In this document: positions 1 to 8,589 of the stretch, in pieces
Layout of the letters: the number at the start of each line of letters is the position of its first letter
How positions within the stretch are numbered: position 1 is the first letter of the stretch
Assembly (NCBI GenBank): GCA_900088475.1
Contig: FLMG01000906.1
Location: 6,069-25,916 of the forward strand
DNA from: Hyphochytrium catenoides
Lineage: Eukaryota; Sar; Hyphochytriomycetes; Hyphochytriales; Hyphochytriaceae
Length of the DNA: 19,848 bases
Direction: 5' to 3'
Notes under the pieces: generated by a model
What the model saw: the letters and a program-made list of their open reading frames with translations, nothing else
Database searches by the model: none
Told to the model about the DNA's origin: nothing
Made by a program: the position numbers and the translations under genes

Positions 1-2515
1 ACACAGTAAGGGGGGAACTCATAGTGCAACATAGCGTACTTCAGGCGCTTTAGAGAGGTGACAGATCTAAGCACCTGGGCCTGGTCGGGCGGTCCCATCG
101 TGACGGTGCAGAGAGCCTATTTGGAGTTATCACCACAAGAAGCGGATAGTTAGACGGATGCGAGAGGGGGAACTAAGGGGTCCCGACCACTTCTTCCTCT
201 TCTTTTGGGAAAGGACGGACGGTTGATACGTTGAAGTTGGGAGACGTATCAAGGAATTCAGAGGTATAGCCTAAGTGTAGCGGAGCACATATGGAAACCG
301 GAAGTTTTTCTTGGACCCCGTAGCCCAGACTCATAAGAGGCTTCAAGAAGAGAGAAAGCGCCAATTAGCCCTCTTTTACCTGCGTATCTCCTCGAGAGAA
401 TAGACTTGAGCCATGGACATTCTGCGGGAGGACAGAGACCTCGGCTGAAAGAGACCGAATATCGTACTCTGAGCGGCCATCTCCCCTCACACACCCTTCC
501 TTCAGAACAGAGGGACAGATTAGCAGCCAAGCAGTATGGAGTCCACTATAAGGAAGTACCGGTGCCATAACAGACCTCAAGAGGCATGGCAGATTGACTA
601 AGATACATTATCCAAGACTCGACGCACCTCAAGGAGAAGGTCCCTAGTAGCCTCGGACAGGAGCTTTTCCCCAGCAATTTGGTACTGAATAGTCGGTTTT
701 CCGGGAAATTCACTCTTTAATTGACTTTTCACTGCCTCCATCACTGCAGCATCCGCGGCTGCCCTCTCTTTCTTCGTTTCTGCCCCATTGAAGCGATTCT
801 TGGCCCTCTCATACCCAAAGGCTAATGCCCTATCCATCATTTCCTTTGAGGGCATTGTATCAGGGACTTGACGCTTAGCGCTTCCAGCATGCCGAGCAAG
901 TTCAAGCTGGCTCTCAATTAACGGACGAACCTGCGAGTCGATCACAGAGGGTGAGGATAGCGTGACCCGGAAGGAGCGATGGGAGCGAACATTGCTAAGA
1001 GGGAAGAAGGCTTCAGACGTTGGTAACAACTAAGGGGCCAAACAGGGACGTCCAAAAGATAGATTGGCTCCTAGAGAGCAATTATACGCTCAGATGGAAT
1101 GGACAACGAACATCGACAAAAATGAGTCTTAGCCAAATCCCTGGAGAAAAGTAAGGGATAAGAACGGTTGAGAGACTACAGCGAGGCCATTACGTTATCG
1201 TGAGCAAAAAGCAGAGCTTCCTCCAGCTCCTCTTTGCTGACAACCTCTGCTGCGGCTTCAATCATCAGAGTTCGCTTCTCGTTGGCAGCATAAACAATGT
1301 CTATACTGTCAGAGATGCGCCTTGTTAGACAAACGATTCGGAGGAGGGATACTGTTCGTGCATAAGAGACTGAAATGACAGAGACGCTTACGGAACGATG
1401 AAAGCGTTATCTGAAACGAGCTAAGGGCTAAACTGACAGACAATAAGGCCACGGGCTACATGCAAAAAGATAAGAACACAAGTTGATACTCACGTGCTCT
1501 CCTCCAGCTCAGCAGGAGTCGGGTTAAGGATCAACTTGTTGTCAATCTTGCCCACGCGGACGCAACCGATGGGCCCGTCCCAAGGGATATCAGAGACCAT
1601 GAGGGCCGCGGAGGCCGCGTTGACTAATAGAGCAACGAAGCGGGTTGCCAGCCACGAAGGGGCTCAGTCTAATATTGCCGAAGACCAAGGCAGAAGACGA
1701 GAGATAGAAAGACACAAGAAGAAGCACCGTTACCTGCGGCAACAACCGGATCATTTTTGCCGTCATACGCTTGGACCGTGGCGAGCACTTGCGTCTCGCT
1801 GAAATAACCTTCTGGGAAGAGAGGACGGATGGAGCGATCGATGATCCGACTCTTCAATATCTCGTCATCTGACTGGTTCACCTCTCGCCGGCCCCATGTG
1901 CCAGGAATTTTCCCTTTGAAAGAATGAGACGAGGGAAGACACGCAATTTTGAGGATATAAAAAGAGCATTCAGGGTTATACTTCGATAGAACAGCGGCGC
2001 AAGTTAGGCCAGGCCATAGTAAGACGAAGCCCTAAATATTGAGAATGGAGTCACTCAGTCGATAGCAGAGACAGAGCTAAAGCAGCAACGAGCGGAGGGA
2101 GCCTCTGGGATTGCCCACCTGCTGCGTAGAACTTTTCTCGGTAGTCCACACTAAGTGGCATGAAGTCCTTTCCCTCGACGACGCTTCTCGAGCTCACCAC
2201 AGTGATCAGGACCACCGAGTCACCCGCCCGGGCCACCACAGCTCCGTCCGCAAGCTTCGCCACTTTTCCCACTTGAAACTCCGTCTGCCGGTCTGCTACA
2301 GAGGCCGTGACAGAGAAGGGAGATGAAGAGGCACTGCGTGCCAGAAGGGCCTATATCGAAGGGGTACACGGGGAAGCACACAGAGTTAGCCCGAAATAGA
2401 GGTGACGCAGAACGCTATAAGCGATAATACGGGGCTAAACCCTCACCGCTGCTGGCCTCTGGATGAAAGCTCTTGGCGCACGGCTCAGATGGTTGACGGC
2501 TCTAACTCCCCACAT
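1..2515 (-). CDS. PNPT1: Polyribonucleotide nucleotidyltransferase (mitochondrial-type PNPase), 3' part off the left edge
   Basis: Phosphorolytic 3'-5' exoribonuclease; in eukaryotes this type acts in mitochondria (or plastids). Eight exons read in frame on the minus strand: 2515-2447, 2284-2119, 1913-1734, 1623-1494, 1320-1194, 930-607, 499-380 and 116-<1, giving about 410 residues. Phases agree at every junction. The first exon encodes an Arg-rich, acid-free leader ([19 protein letters not shown]) typical of a transit peptide. Next comes RNase PH core 1, with [27 protein letters not shown] and [17 protein letters not shown], then the all-helical linker (exon 6). Core 2 then begins, with [27 protein letters not shown] and HYEFPPYCV. 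The catalytic aspartates of core 2 and the KH and S1 domains would lie beyond the left edge. The HYEFPPY and [13 protein letters not shown] wording resembles animal mitochondrial PNPase. The exon 1-2 junction is the least certain: I used the acceptor just before ACG at 2284 because it keeps frame. Confidence 0.95.
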
Positions 2516-2699
2516 TGTTCTTCTCCTACCGTCAACCCCTTATGGTCCAATCCTCCTACAAGTTAAGGGCTAGCAACCCTCCTTCCTTCTCTTATTCCTT
2601 CTCAACTCTGATTGCCCTCTGACAAGAGATCAAGGACTGAGCTTCCTGTCTGCGGGCCGCGGGCTGACGCTTCGCTTTCCGAACAGACGATGGCGCTGT

Positions 2700-2706
2700 C
2701 CAATCA
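2700..2706 (+). promoter_or_regulatory. CCAAT-box-like motif
   Basis: CCAATCA is a perfect match to the core bound by NF-Y/HAP complexes in eukaryotes. It lies between two divergent start codons, about 185 bp upstream of the PNPase ATG and about 400 bp upstream of the plus-strand ATG. A seven-base match can occur by chance, so only its position supports it. Confidence 0.3.
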
Positions 2707-2792
2707 GTGGCAGCCGCCATGGCGATCGCCGTCTGCGCGCTTCCTCTCTCTCCTCTGTCTCTTCTACACTTCTCTCCTCTCTCCAACGGATC

Positions 2793-2900
2793 TTGCTCAG
2801 TGCTCCTCCAGGAACCTTAGCTACTTCCTCAGTGCTCCTCCAGGAACCTTGGCTAACTTGCTCAGTGCTCCCCCAGGAAGCATGTGTACTTCCCCAGGAG
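2793..2900. repeat. Minisatellite, about 3.3 copies of a 32-33 bp unit
   Basis: Units begin at 2793, 2825 and 2858, with a partial copy from 2890. Each starts TTGCTCAG or TTCCTCAG, continues TGCTCCTCCAGGAACC, and ends with a more variable stretch such as TTAGCTAC or TTGGCTAAC. The third unit has CCCCC for CTCCT and a diverged end. It lies in the divergent intergenic region just upstream of the 3103 gene and has no convincing coding role. Confidence 0.85.
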
Positions 2901-3102
2901 CTGCGTATCTGTGAGGTCTGGGCATGGAAGCTGAGGTTGGGCTTTCTGAAGCTTTTCTCAAGGATAATGGAGCTCTTGCTTGAGCCTGATGAGATAGCTC
3001 CCCGTTCAGGTCATCCGTCGGGAGAGCCGCCACTGTGAGACTCAGGTGGTAGAGAGAGCAACGGTGTGGAGACGGAGTACATCTGCGGGATAGATCTAGA
3101 GG

Positions 3103-3841
3103 ATGGAGTCGGCAGTCACCGCAGCTGAGAAGAGATTGGAGGTAGGGCCCGCCCATCTAGCTTAAATATGCTTTTGCCACCCTAAAGTCTTCTCTGTTCA
3201 GGAGCTCCTTTCTCGAGTAACCCTACTGGAGAAGTCTGGTGGTGCGGCGTCGGGCAGCAATGGAGAGGATGAAGTTAAGAAGTTCCAAGCGAAAACACTG
3301 ACAAACCTTAGGGAGCTTCGAGGTATGCCCTCATCCATGTGATTTCCGGTTTCTTTGAAGCTTCGCCCTTGCCCATTCTTTTCCAGTAAGTCTATGAAAG
3401 CTTTAAGTCCCTCTATTCGTCGTGCCGCGACTATCTGCTGTAGCTACACCTTTGATCGACTCAATGGCTCTAACCGCTCCTATGGGTGGCTTCTGACCTC
3501 TGGAACGCTCACACGCTCTGCCTACGTGTATCAGGCCTGATGAAGGCGGAAGGTAGCAGTATTGAAGACGTAAAGGCCCAGCTAGCGCAGGTGAGTCCTG
3601 TTAGCTTTGCGGTGTAAACTCTTCCGCCATCCTCTTCAGTGTTTTATTGCCTCGAAGCTAAACTGCCTCGTAGACTGCTATCCTCAATCTACCTCTGTCC
3701 TCTGATCCCTCTCACAACATCTCACCTCATGAACAGACCACGGCAGAGCGCGACGAGCTAAGAAAACAGGTGGATCGTTTGAACTATCGCATTCTTCATC
3801 TGTTGCGGGCTCTGGAGGGCGCAGAGGATCAAAATAAATAA
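3103..3841 (+). CDS. Small coiled-coil protein, function unknown (106 aa, four exons)
   Basis: Exons 3103-3141, 3202-3322, 3535-3590 and 3737-3841 join in frame to 106 residues and a TAA stop. Donors are gtaggg, gtatgc and gtgagt; acceptors are ttcag, atcag and aacag. The protein is hydrophilic and mostly helical: a first heptad-like stretch (AEKRLEELLSRVTLLEKSG), a Gly/Ser linker near residues 27-33, and a C-terminal coiled coil (about 74-100) containing ERDELRKQVDRLNYRILHLL. There is no signal peptide or membrane segment. The closing pattern, a charged heptad run then YRI-HLLRAL, feels like a short conserved eukaryotic protein, but I cannot name the family. It is transcribed divergently from PNPase. 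The exon structure is well supported; the function is not known. Confidence 0.75.
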
Positions 3842-5304
3842 AGTCTTACTCTCTTACAACGATCTTCTCCTTCTCTCATCATGGTCTTGTATGGAATGGG
3901 GCCCAGCCACGATAGTCCAGTGTGGAGCATTATAGAGATCAAATGATATCGAGCGTCCTAAAGCTATCAGAGCCGCCAACACGTGGCTCCAGAAGCAGGA
4001 CAACTTGTAAAGCGGTATCGAGGAGCGCTCAGCAGCGTTGTACGGGGAAGAACATGCCTCCAACCGTCACCTAAAAATGGAAAGCGATGAGCTGTATCTA
4101 TCTAACTCGGAACAAAATGAAGGTTAGACTACCTTCGGAGAGACTAACAAGAGGTCCGCTGTGAAACAGTCCAAGAACACTTGTCCGAGGATTGGGCAAC
4201 AATAGCCAATTGGCAAAGATTGACAAGTTTCGAAGGCTCTATCAAAGCCTGGCTGAAGCATCTTCACAAGTGTCTGGTGGACCTCTCCCCTTTTTTAATG
4301 GCTCCCTTAGCATACTTCTTATTTCGTGACGCTCGCGATAGAATGATTTGAGGGCCCGCGAGTCGGGTACAGAGGACTGTTCAGGTAGACAAGTTATTTC
4401 CGCACAAAACCTGATCGACCGCGGTTTAAACCTGTTGAGCGCTGTGCTACGGTGTATAGCGGCGAGGACGTCAATGCCTACAAGAAACGATGGTATGCTC
4501 GCTTAGAATGGGAACAATCCATCCTTGCTACACTGCAGCTTAACCGAGCTCACCAACCCCTCTTATACGCATCGGCGTCTTCGCCGTCTTACAACGTAAG
4601 CGCGGCCTTGGGCAGGTTCAAACAGCAGTCATGGTGCTCGAGAATCAGAGAGCCAGTGTCTGATTACACTTACTCTGATATGGCCAATTGAGTTCGCTCC
4701 CTCCTATACTCGCTGTACCCTGTTAGGAAACAGCGAGCACTTACTTCTTCCAATGTAACGCTTTTTTATGGCCTGTGGGAGCTCAGTGGACTTCTTGGCC
4801 CCTTCTCATGAGCTTTGCTTCAGAAGAAATTGTAGGTTGTGCTTTGGGGGTGGACACAGGGTCGGTTTGTTCTTCTTCTTATCTCCAAACTCAAATCAAA
4901 CTGAAGCCTGCCGTTGACTGCTCAATGAACACGTTGTAAGTTGATCTTTTCTTCGGTTTGATATAGCCACTGCGGTATAGCCTTTTGGGAATGGCATTCG
5001 ACACTGTGCGATGAGCTTCTTATATAGTAAGTGGTGACTTCGGCAGGGAGGTTTAGCCGAGAAGAGCGAACAGGGAATGGCCGTGAAGTTAGACAATCAT
5101 GGCATTGTTGGAAAGAGCAGTTGGCATCAGGACTAGCGTTGCATGGCAAGATCCCAACCTTTGCTAGCGTCAAGGTGAGTAAAGCAAGGCAGAGTATTCC
5201 AGCTTTAGGGAGCCTGTCCTGTGTCGCCTTGGCTCTCAGCGCCTGCATGCCTGACTGCGAAAGGGTTGCCCTTACCAATACTGAATCCGTTGAGGTCACT
5301 TGAA
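3842..5304. other. Region without an acceptable gene model; coding-like fragments on the plus strand
   Basis: No recognisable gene. Several plus-strand stretches read like protein: 4389-4691 (open for 101 codons, includes YKKRWYARLEWEQSILATLQ), 4171-4347 (includes HLSEDWATIANWQ) and 3949-4010. Another run, 4809-5178, includes WHCWKEQLASGLALHGKIP before a gtgagt. They lie in different frames. Joining them would need introns of 20-48 nt, shorter than any in the well-supported genes here (minimum about 59 nt). They may be decayed coding sequence, exons of a gene I cannot assemble, or chance. A minus-strand ORF at 4922-5329 (135 codons) overlaps them and is equally unsupported. Confidence 0.3.
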
Positions 5305-6468
5305 CTAGGGTACTTGCGGCGAGATGCACCTTATACGGGTTCTAGCTGTGCTATTGACAGCCTCTCCCAAGCTCCCGTAATCCGAGAAGGCAGACATTCC
5401 AGAGAGCAGTGCAGTGGTCAGTATGTCCAGAGCAGCACTCTGGAGAAGGGATGGTACAAGCCTGATAGAGCTCTGGACAAATAGTTGGCCATATTGTAGA
5501 GAGCTCTATCAGGGTTTGTTTCTATTCTATGGCTATAAGTTGCAATGGCCTCATCGACGGAAACTCCGCAGCCTTCGGGCCGCATATTACCTTCGCTATC
5601 TCAACCAGGAGACTTCGGTATAGATTGATCACTGTGCTCTTTGTCTTTCGTTCTTGCTGGCGCGTGGCGAGGTTAATATTTGCCTCTTCATCGGCTCCAG
5701 CGGGCGAGCTCACAGCTTGGCCATTCCCACAGGTTCCATTATCATCAGGCAGGTCGTTCTCTTCTTGGTCGTATCCTCCACACCTCTTTCTGGAAGCAGC
5801 AGCACTGCTCCAGAACAAGGGATCGGATCTAAGCCGAGAAGGACCAATGTTCTTTCGGACGGAATCAATGGACTTATCTGATAACCCCATGTACCTCATT
5901 ACCTCGCTGTAGCTTAGACCTGACTTCGAGAAGTTCCGAGCTCATAGCTCTAGTCCATTGAGGTCAGGATGCTGCCGCTGCTGTTTCCCATCATCTGTCG
6001 TAGCTATGATAACAGATTGGTCCTCGCTGTAAGCTCCCATCGGGCGAGGTTGGCTTCAATCTGGCTCCTCCTCCTCCTCCTTTGGGTCCTTTCCTCCCTA
6101 AATAGAGCCTCAGCTTTATCTTTGTTGCTTTGGCCAGAAGGTCTTCCGCGTCTACGCTGAGTCTTCTGCTCAATTGAGCAACCCCTCATGGTCACATCCA
6201 CATCTGCTGCACTGAAAGCAAGTTGAGCACCGATGCGGCCTGCAGTTGCAATCAAGCACTGCAAGCGATTCCCCAGCCTTCATCGTCCATCATATAGATA
6301 GGTTCCTCCAAGCACCAGCAATAGAGTTCTGGACTCTGGACGTATTGGACTGCAGAAGCGTGGCAAAAGGTGCGGTCATCGGCCCTGAACCGGGGTTTGG
6401 CGGCACTCAAATCTCTTTATAAAATCTTCACCATCAGGAACTGTCGAGTGGGACAAAGGGATTCGATC
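5305..6468 (-). CDS. Candidate gene or pseudogene: basic protein with AT-hook-like motif, unknown family
   Basis: Minus-strand exon-like blocks: 6468-6432, 6349 to about 6260, 6189-6014, 5906-5591 and 5439-5305. The last three join in frame to 208 residues from the ATG at 6189 to a TAG at 5307-5305, with introns of 107 and 151 nt. Exon 6189-6014 carries RRRGRPSGQ (AT-hook-like, GRP core) and a run of five arginines. Exon 5906-5591 includes EVMRYMGLSDKSIDSVRKNI, which has helix-turn-helix character, then an acidic Asn/Gly-rich linker. The last exon is helical (SAALDILTTALLSGM). The block at 6349 includes ELYCWCLEEPIYMMDDEGW and follows a good 82-nt intron. Between it and 6189 the reading frame moves twice, passing through a cysteine-rich stretch. 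Donor 6013 (gttatc) is weak. This may be a real gene with an unresolved exon, or a decayed copy. I recognise no family. Confidence 0.4.
5461..5513. repeat. Perfect 14-bp inverted repeat with 25-nt loop
   Basis: CCTGATAGAGCTCT at 5461-5474 is matched by its exact reverse complement at 5500-5513. The loop is 25 nt. It lies inside the predicted 151-nt intron of the minus-strand candidate gene. A second, shorter hairpin (CCAGAG/CTCTGG, 5427-5432 and 5438-5443) lies beside it at the intron-exon boundary. Confidence 0.85.
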
Positions 6469-7121
6469 CTGAATAAGGAATATATTATCCTAGATTAATA
6501 ACGTCCAGCTTGCGGTAATTCCGCATTTCTTCACTCGGGATCTGGGGCAAGGCTTTCTTTATTGGGTGATCCTTCTCCACAAGTTACCGCTAACGGCTAG
6601 TAACCAAGCGACACACTGCCTCCCCTCTAAAACGTACTCTCTCTCTTTCCTCTCTCTCTCCCTCTCTCTTCCTCTCTCTCTCTCTCTCCTTGCTATATCT
6701 CTCTCTGTCTCTCTGTCTCTCTGTCTCTCTGTCTCTCTTTCCCTCTCTCTCTTTTTCTCTCCATCCCTCTCTGGTTGTTACTCTTCCCTCTCTGTCTCTC
6801 CTCTCCCTTGTTTCACCCGATGTCTCCGGCCTATTCCTTTCTCTATCTATAGCCCTTCCTTGTGCTCTCTGCCTCTTTCTCACTGAGTGCTGGAGCGCAT
6901 GATGGGAGCCCACAGCCCCTTTATTATGACTCCTTCTCTCTTCCCTGAGACGCAGCGAACGAGGACGAGACAGAAAGCGTTTGTCGCCTGCCATTGACCT
7001 CAGAAAGAGAGAAAGAAGAGACCGGAGCTTGGAGCCAGTAGTCAGTGCGAAGACAGCGCAGAAAGCAGCTTCACGGCAGAAGCAGAGTGGAGAGAAAAGA
7101 CTGTGAGGACGGAGCAGGAGA
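6469..7121. promoter_or_regulatory. Region upstream of TTC8, mostly pyrimidine-rich
   Basis: The first part (6469-6635) is ordinary unique sequence; a short minus-strand open stretch there (about 6575-6490) might be a further exon of the neighbouring candidate gene. From about 6636 it is dominated by CT/CTGT low-complexity sequence. Sequence from 6890 to 7121 is mixed and probably holds the TTC8 promoter and 5' UTR. I looked for an RFX X-box, common upstream of ciliary genes, and saw no convincing copy. The long ORFs on both strands here are by-products of the repeat. Confidence 0.4.
6636..6810. repeat. Imperfect CT/CTGT microsatellite tract
   Basis: About 175 bp of nearly pure pyrimidine on the plus strand: CTCTCT runs broken by CC, TTT and GT, including several TCTGTC steps at about 6706-6736. 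It lies about 310-490 bp upstream of the TTC8 start codon. Confidence 0.85.
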
Positions 7122-7447
7122 ATGGCCATAGAGAATGCCACCGGCACCAAGTCGGCAATGGACCCTCTCTTCTTGGCGATGAGTAGAGCTCGACGCCGTC
7201 GCTACCAAGATTGTGTTGACATTTGCACGAAGCTCCTCGATGCTAATCAACTTGATCAGGTCAAGAACGATTCGGCTTGAAAATAACAGAATAGCTTCAT
7301 CATACTCTCTCTCTCTCTCTGTCTCTCTCTCTCTCTGTCTCTCTCTCTCTTATATAGTATCTCCTCTCCTCTCAGCATCTCTCTCTCTGTCTGATTGTCA
7401 CCTCTCTCTGTCGCTATTTCTGTCTTCTGTCTGCCTCTCTCTCTCTT

Positions 7448-7494
<47 letters not shown>

Positions 7495-8550
7495 TCCCTC
7501 TCTCTCTCCTCCCTCCCCTGCGCCTGTGTGCGTGTGTGTGTGTCTCTCCCTCTCTCTGTCTCTCCCTCTCGCTCGCTCTTCGTGTATGCACGTGTGTGCC
7601 TCTCTCTCTCCCTCTCGCTTTCTTGTTCATCCTACCGTCCTAGTGCTCTATCCCCCCTCTCCTTATCTTCCTCCCCACTCTGTGTGTGCCTTAACCGGCT
7701 GTTAATGTGGACTCTGGGTTTAGGCGGTGTGGATGCTGAAGTGTCGCGCCCTAACAAAGATGCAGTACGTGGATGACACAGAGCTGGAGGAGGAAGGCAT
7801 AGGAGAGATATTGCTCGACGAGAATGCGACAGCATCAATGCCACGGTACTCTCCCTTCCTAGCGTCCCAGTCCGTCATAGTCCATAAAGCACCCCTTCAA
7901 TTCTATTTTTGCGGGCTCTCTCTCTCTCTCTCTCTGCGTGTCTGTCTCTTTCACCGTCCCTTTCCTCTCTCTCTCACTCTCTGTCTTTCTCTCTCGCGCG
8001 GGTGTTTTCTTTGTGTCTCCGTCATCATTCTCTTCGTCTATCATGTACGTTGTGCTGTCTCTTCCTTGAAAGCCGTGCCTTTATCACTGTCTTGACTTCT
8101 CCACCTACCTCCATCTTGCAACGTAGACCAGGGACCTCACTGAGCCGGCCAAAGACTCAGGCAAATACGGGCGGTGACCCTAGCATCCGGCCTCTGACCT
8201 CAGGAGGTCGGCCTCTCACGGGCTTCACAAGGCCAGGAACGCAATCTAAGGGCGGAAATAGTAAGCTATATCGTCTTCTTCCGCCATCACCTCCTCGTCT
8301 CGGTAAACTCACTGACCCGCGTTCAGCCTTCGTCCTTTCCATGTTTACCTTGTTGTCCTTGGCTGCTCGTAACTTTCTTATCAAGATCTAATCGTAAGCG
8401 TTCTTCATCAGAGGGAATCTCTGTAGATCAGGCTTTCAAAGGCAACCGTCCAGGTACATCTCGTCCATCGACGGCTCTAGGAAGGTAAGCGCTAAAGGAA
8501 TATTAGAAGCCTGGTGCTTCTCAGAGCTTGCGGTCGGCCCTAGCTTCCGG

Positions 8551-8589
<39 letters not shown>

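Larger units (their letters stand above)
2516..3102. promoter_or_regulatory. Divergent intergenic/promoter region between PNPase and the coiled-coil gene
   Basis: The two neighbouring start codons face away from each other with 587 bp between them, so this stretch should carry both promoters. It contains a pyrimidine-rich run at about 2740-2790, a CCAATCA heptamer at 2700-2706 and a minisatellite at 2793-2900. ORFs that cross it on both strands are low in support and overlap the repeat, so I did not call them. No TATA element is evident. Confidence 0.5.

Noticed and set aside
1734-1913. Replacement of the bacterial FFRRE loop of PNPase by TWGRRE as an oddity.
   Set aside because: Animal mitochondrial PNPases also lack the double Phe here, so it fits the mitochondrial subfamily.
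4922-5329. A 135-codon minus-strand ORF.
   Set aside because: No family resemblance and no ATG at the listed start. It could be fused to the minus-strand candidate only through a 38-nt intron.
4809-5484. A plus-strand chain of open segments with GT...AG gaps of 30-34 nt that looks like a gene.
   Set aside because: The gaps are about half the smallest intron in the secure genes, the segments match no family, and the 3' part overlaps the better-supported minus-strand candidate.
5529-5912. A 127-codon plus-strand ORF antisense to the 5906-5591 exon.
   Set aside because: The minus-strand reading has better composition and consistent splice sites; the plus reading looks like a shadow.
6890-7121. 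A possible RFX X-box upstream of TTC8.
   Set aside because: No site with two good half-sites could be found by eye.
6590-7150. A 186-codon minus-strand ORF rich in Arg and Glu.
   Set aside because: It is the translation of the CT/GA microsatellite and its flanks; dinucleotide repeats lack stops in these frames.
7213-7776. A long plus-strand Ser/Leu ORF.
   Set aside because: It runs through the intron 1 microsatellite of TTC8 in a frame different from the adjoining exons.
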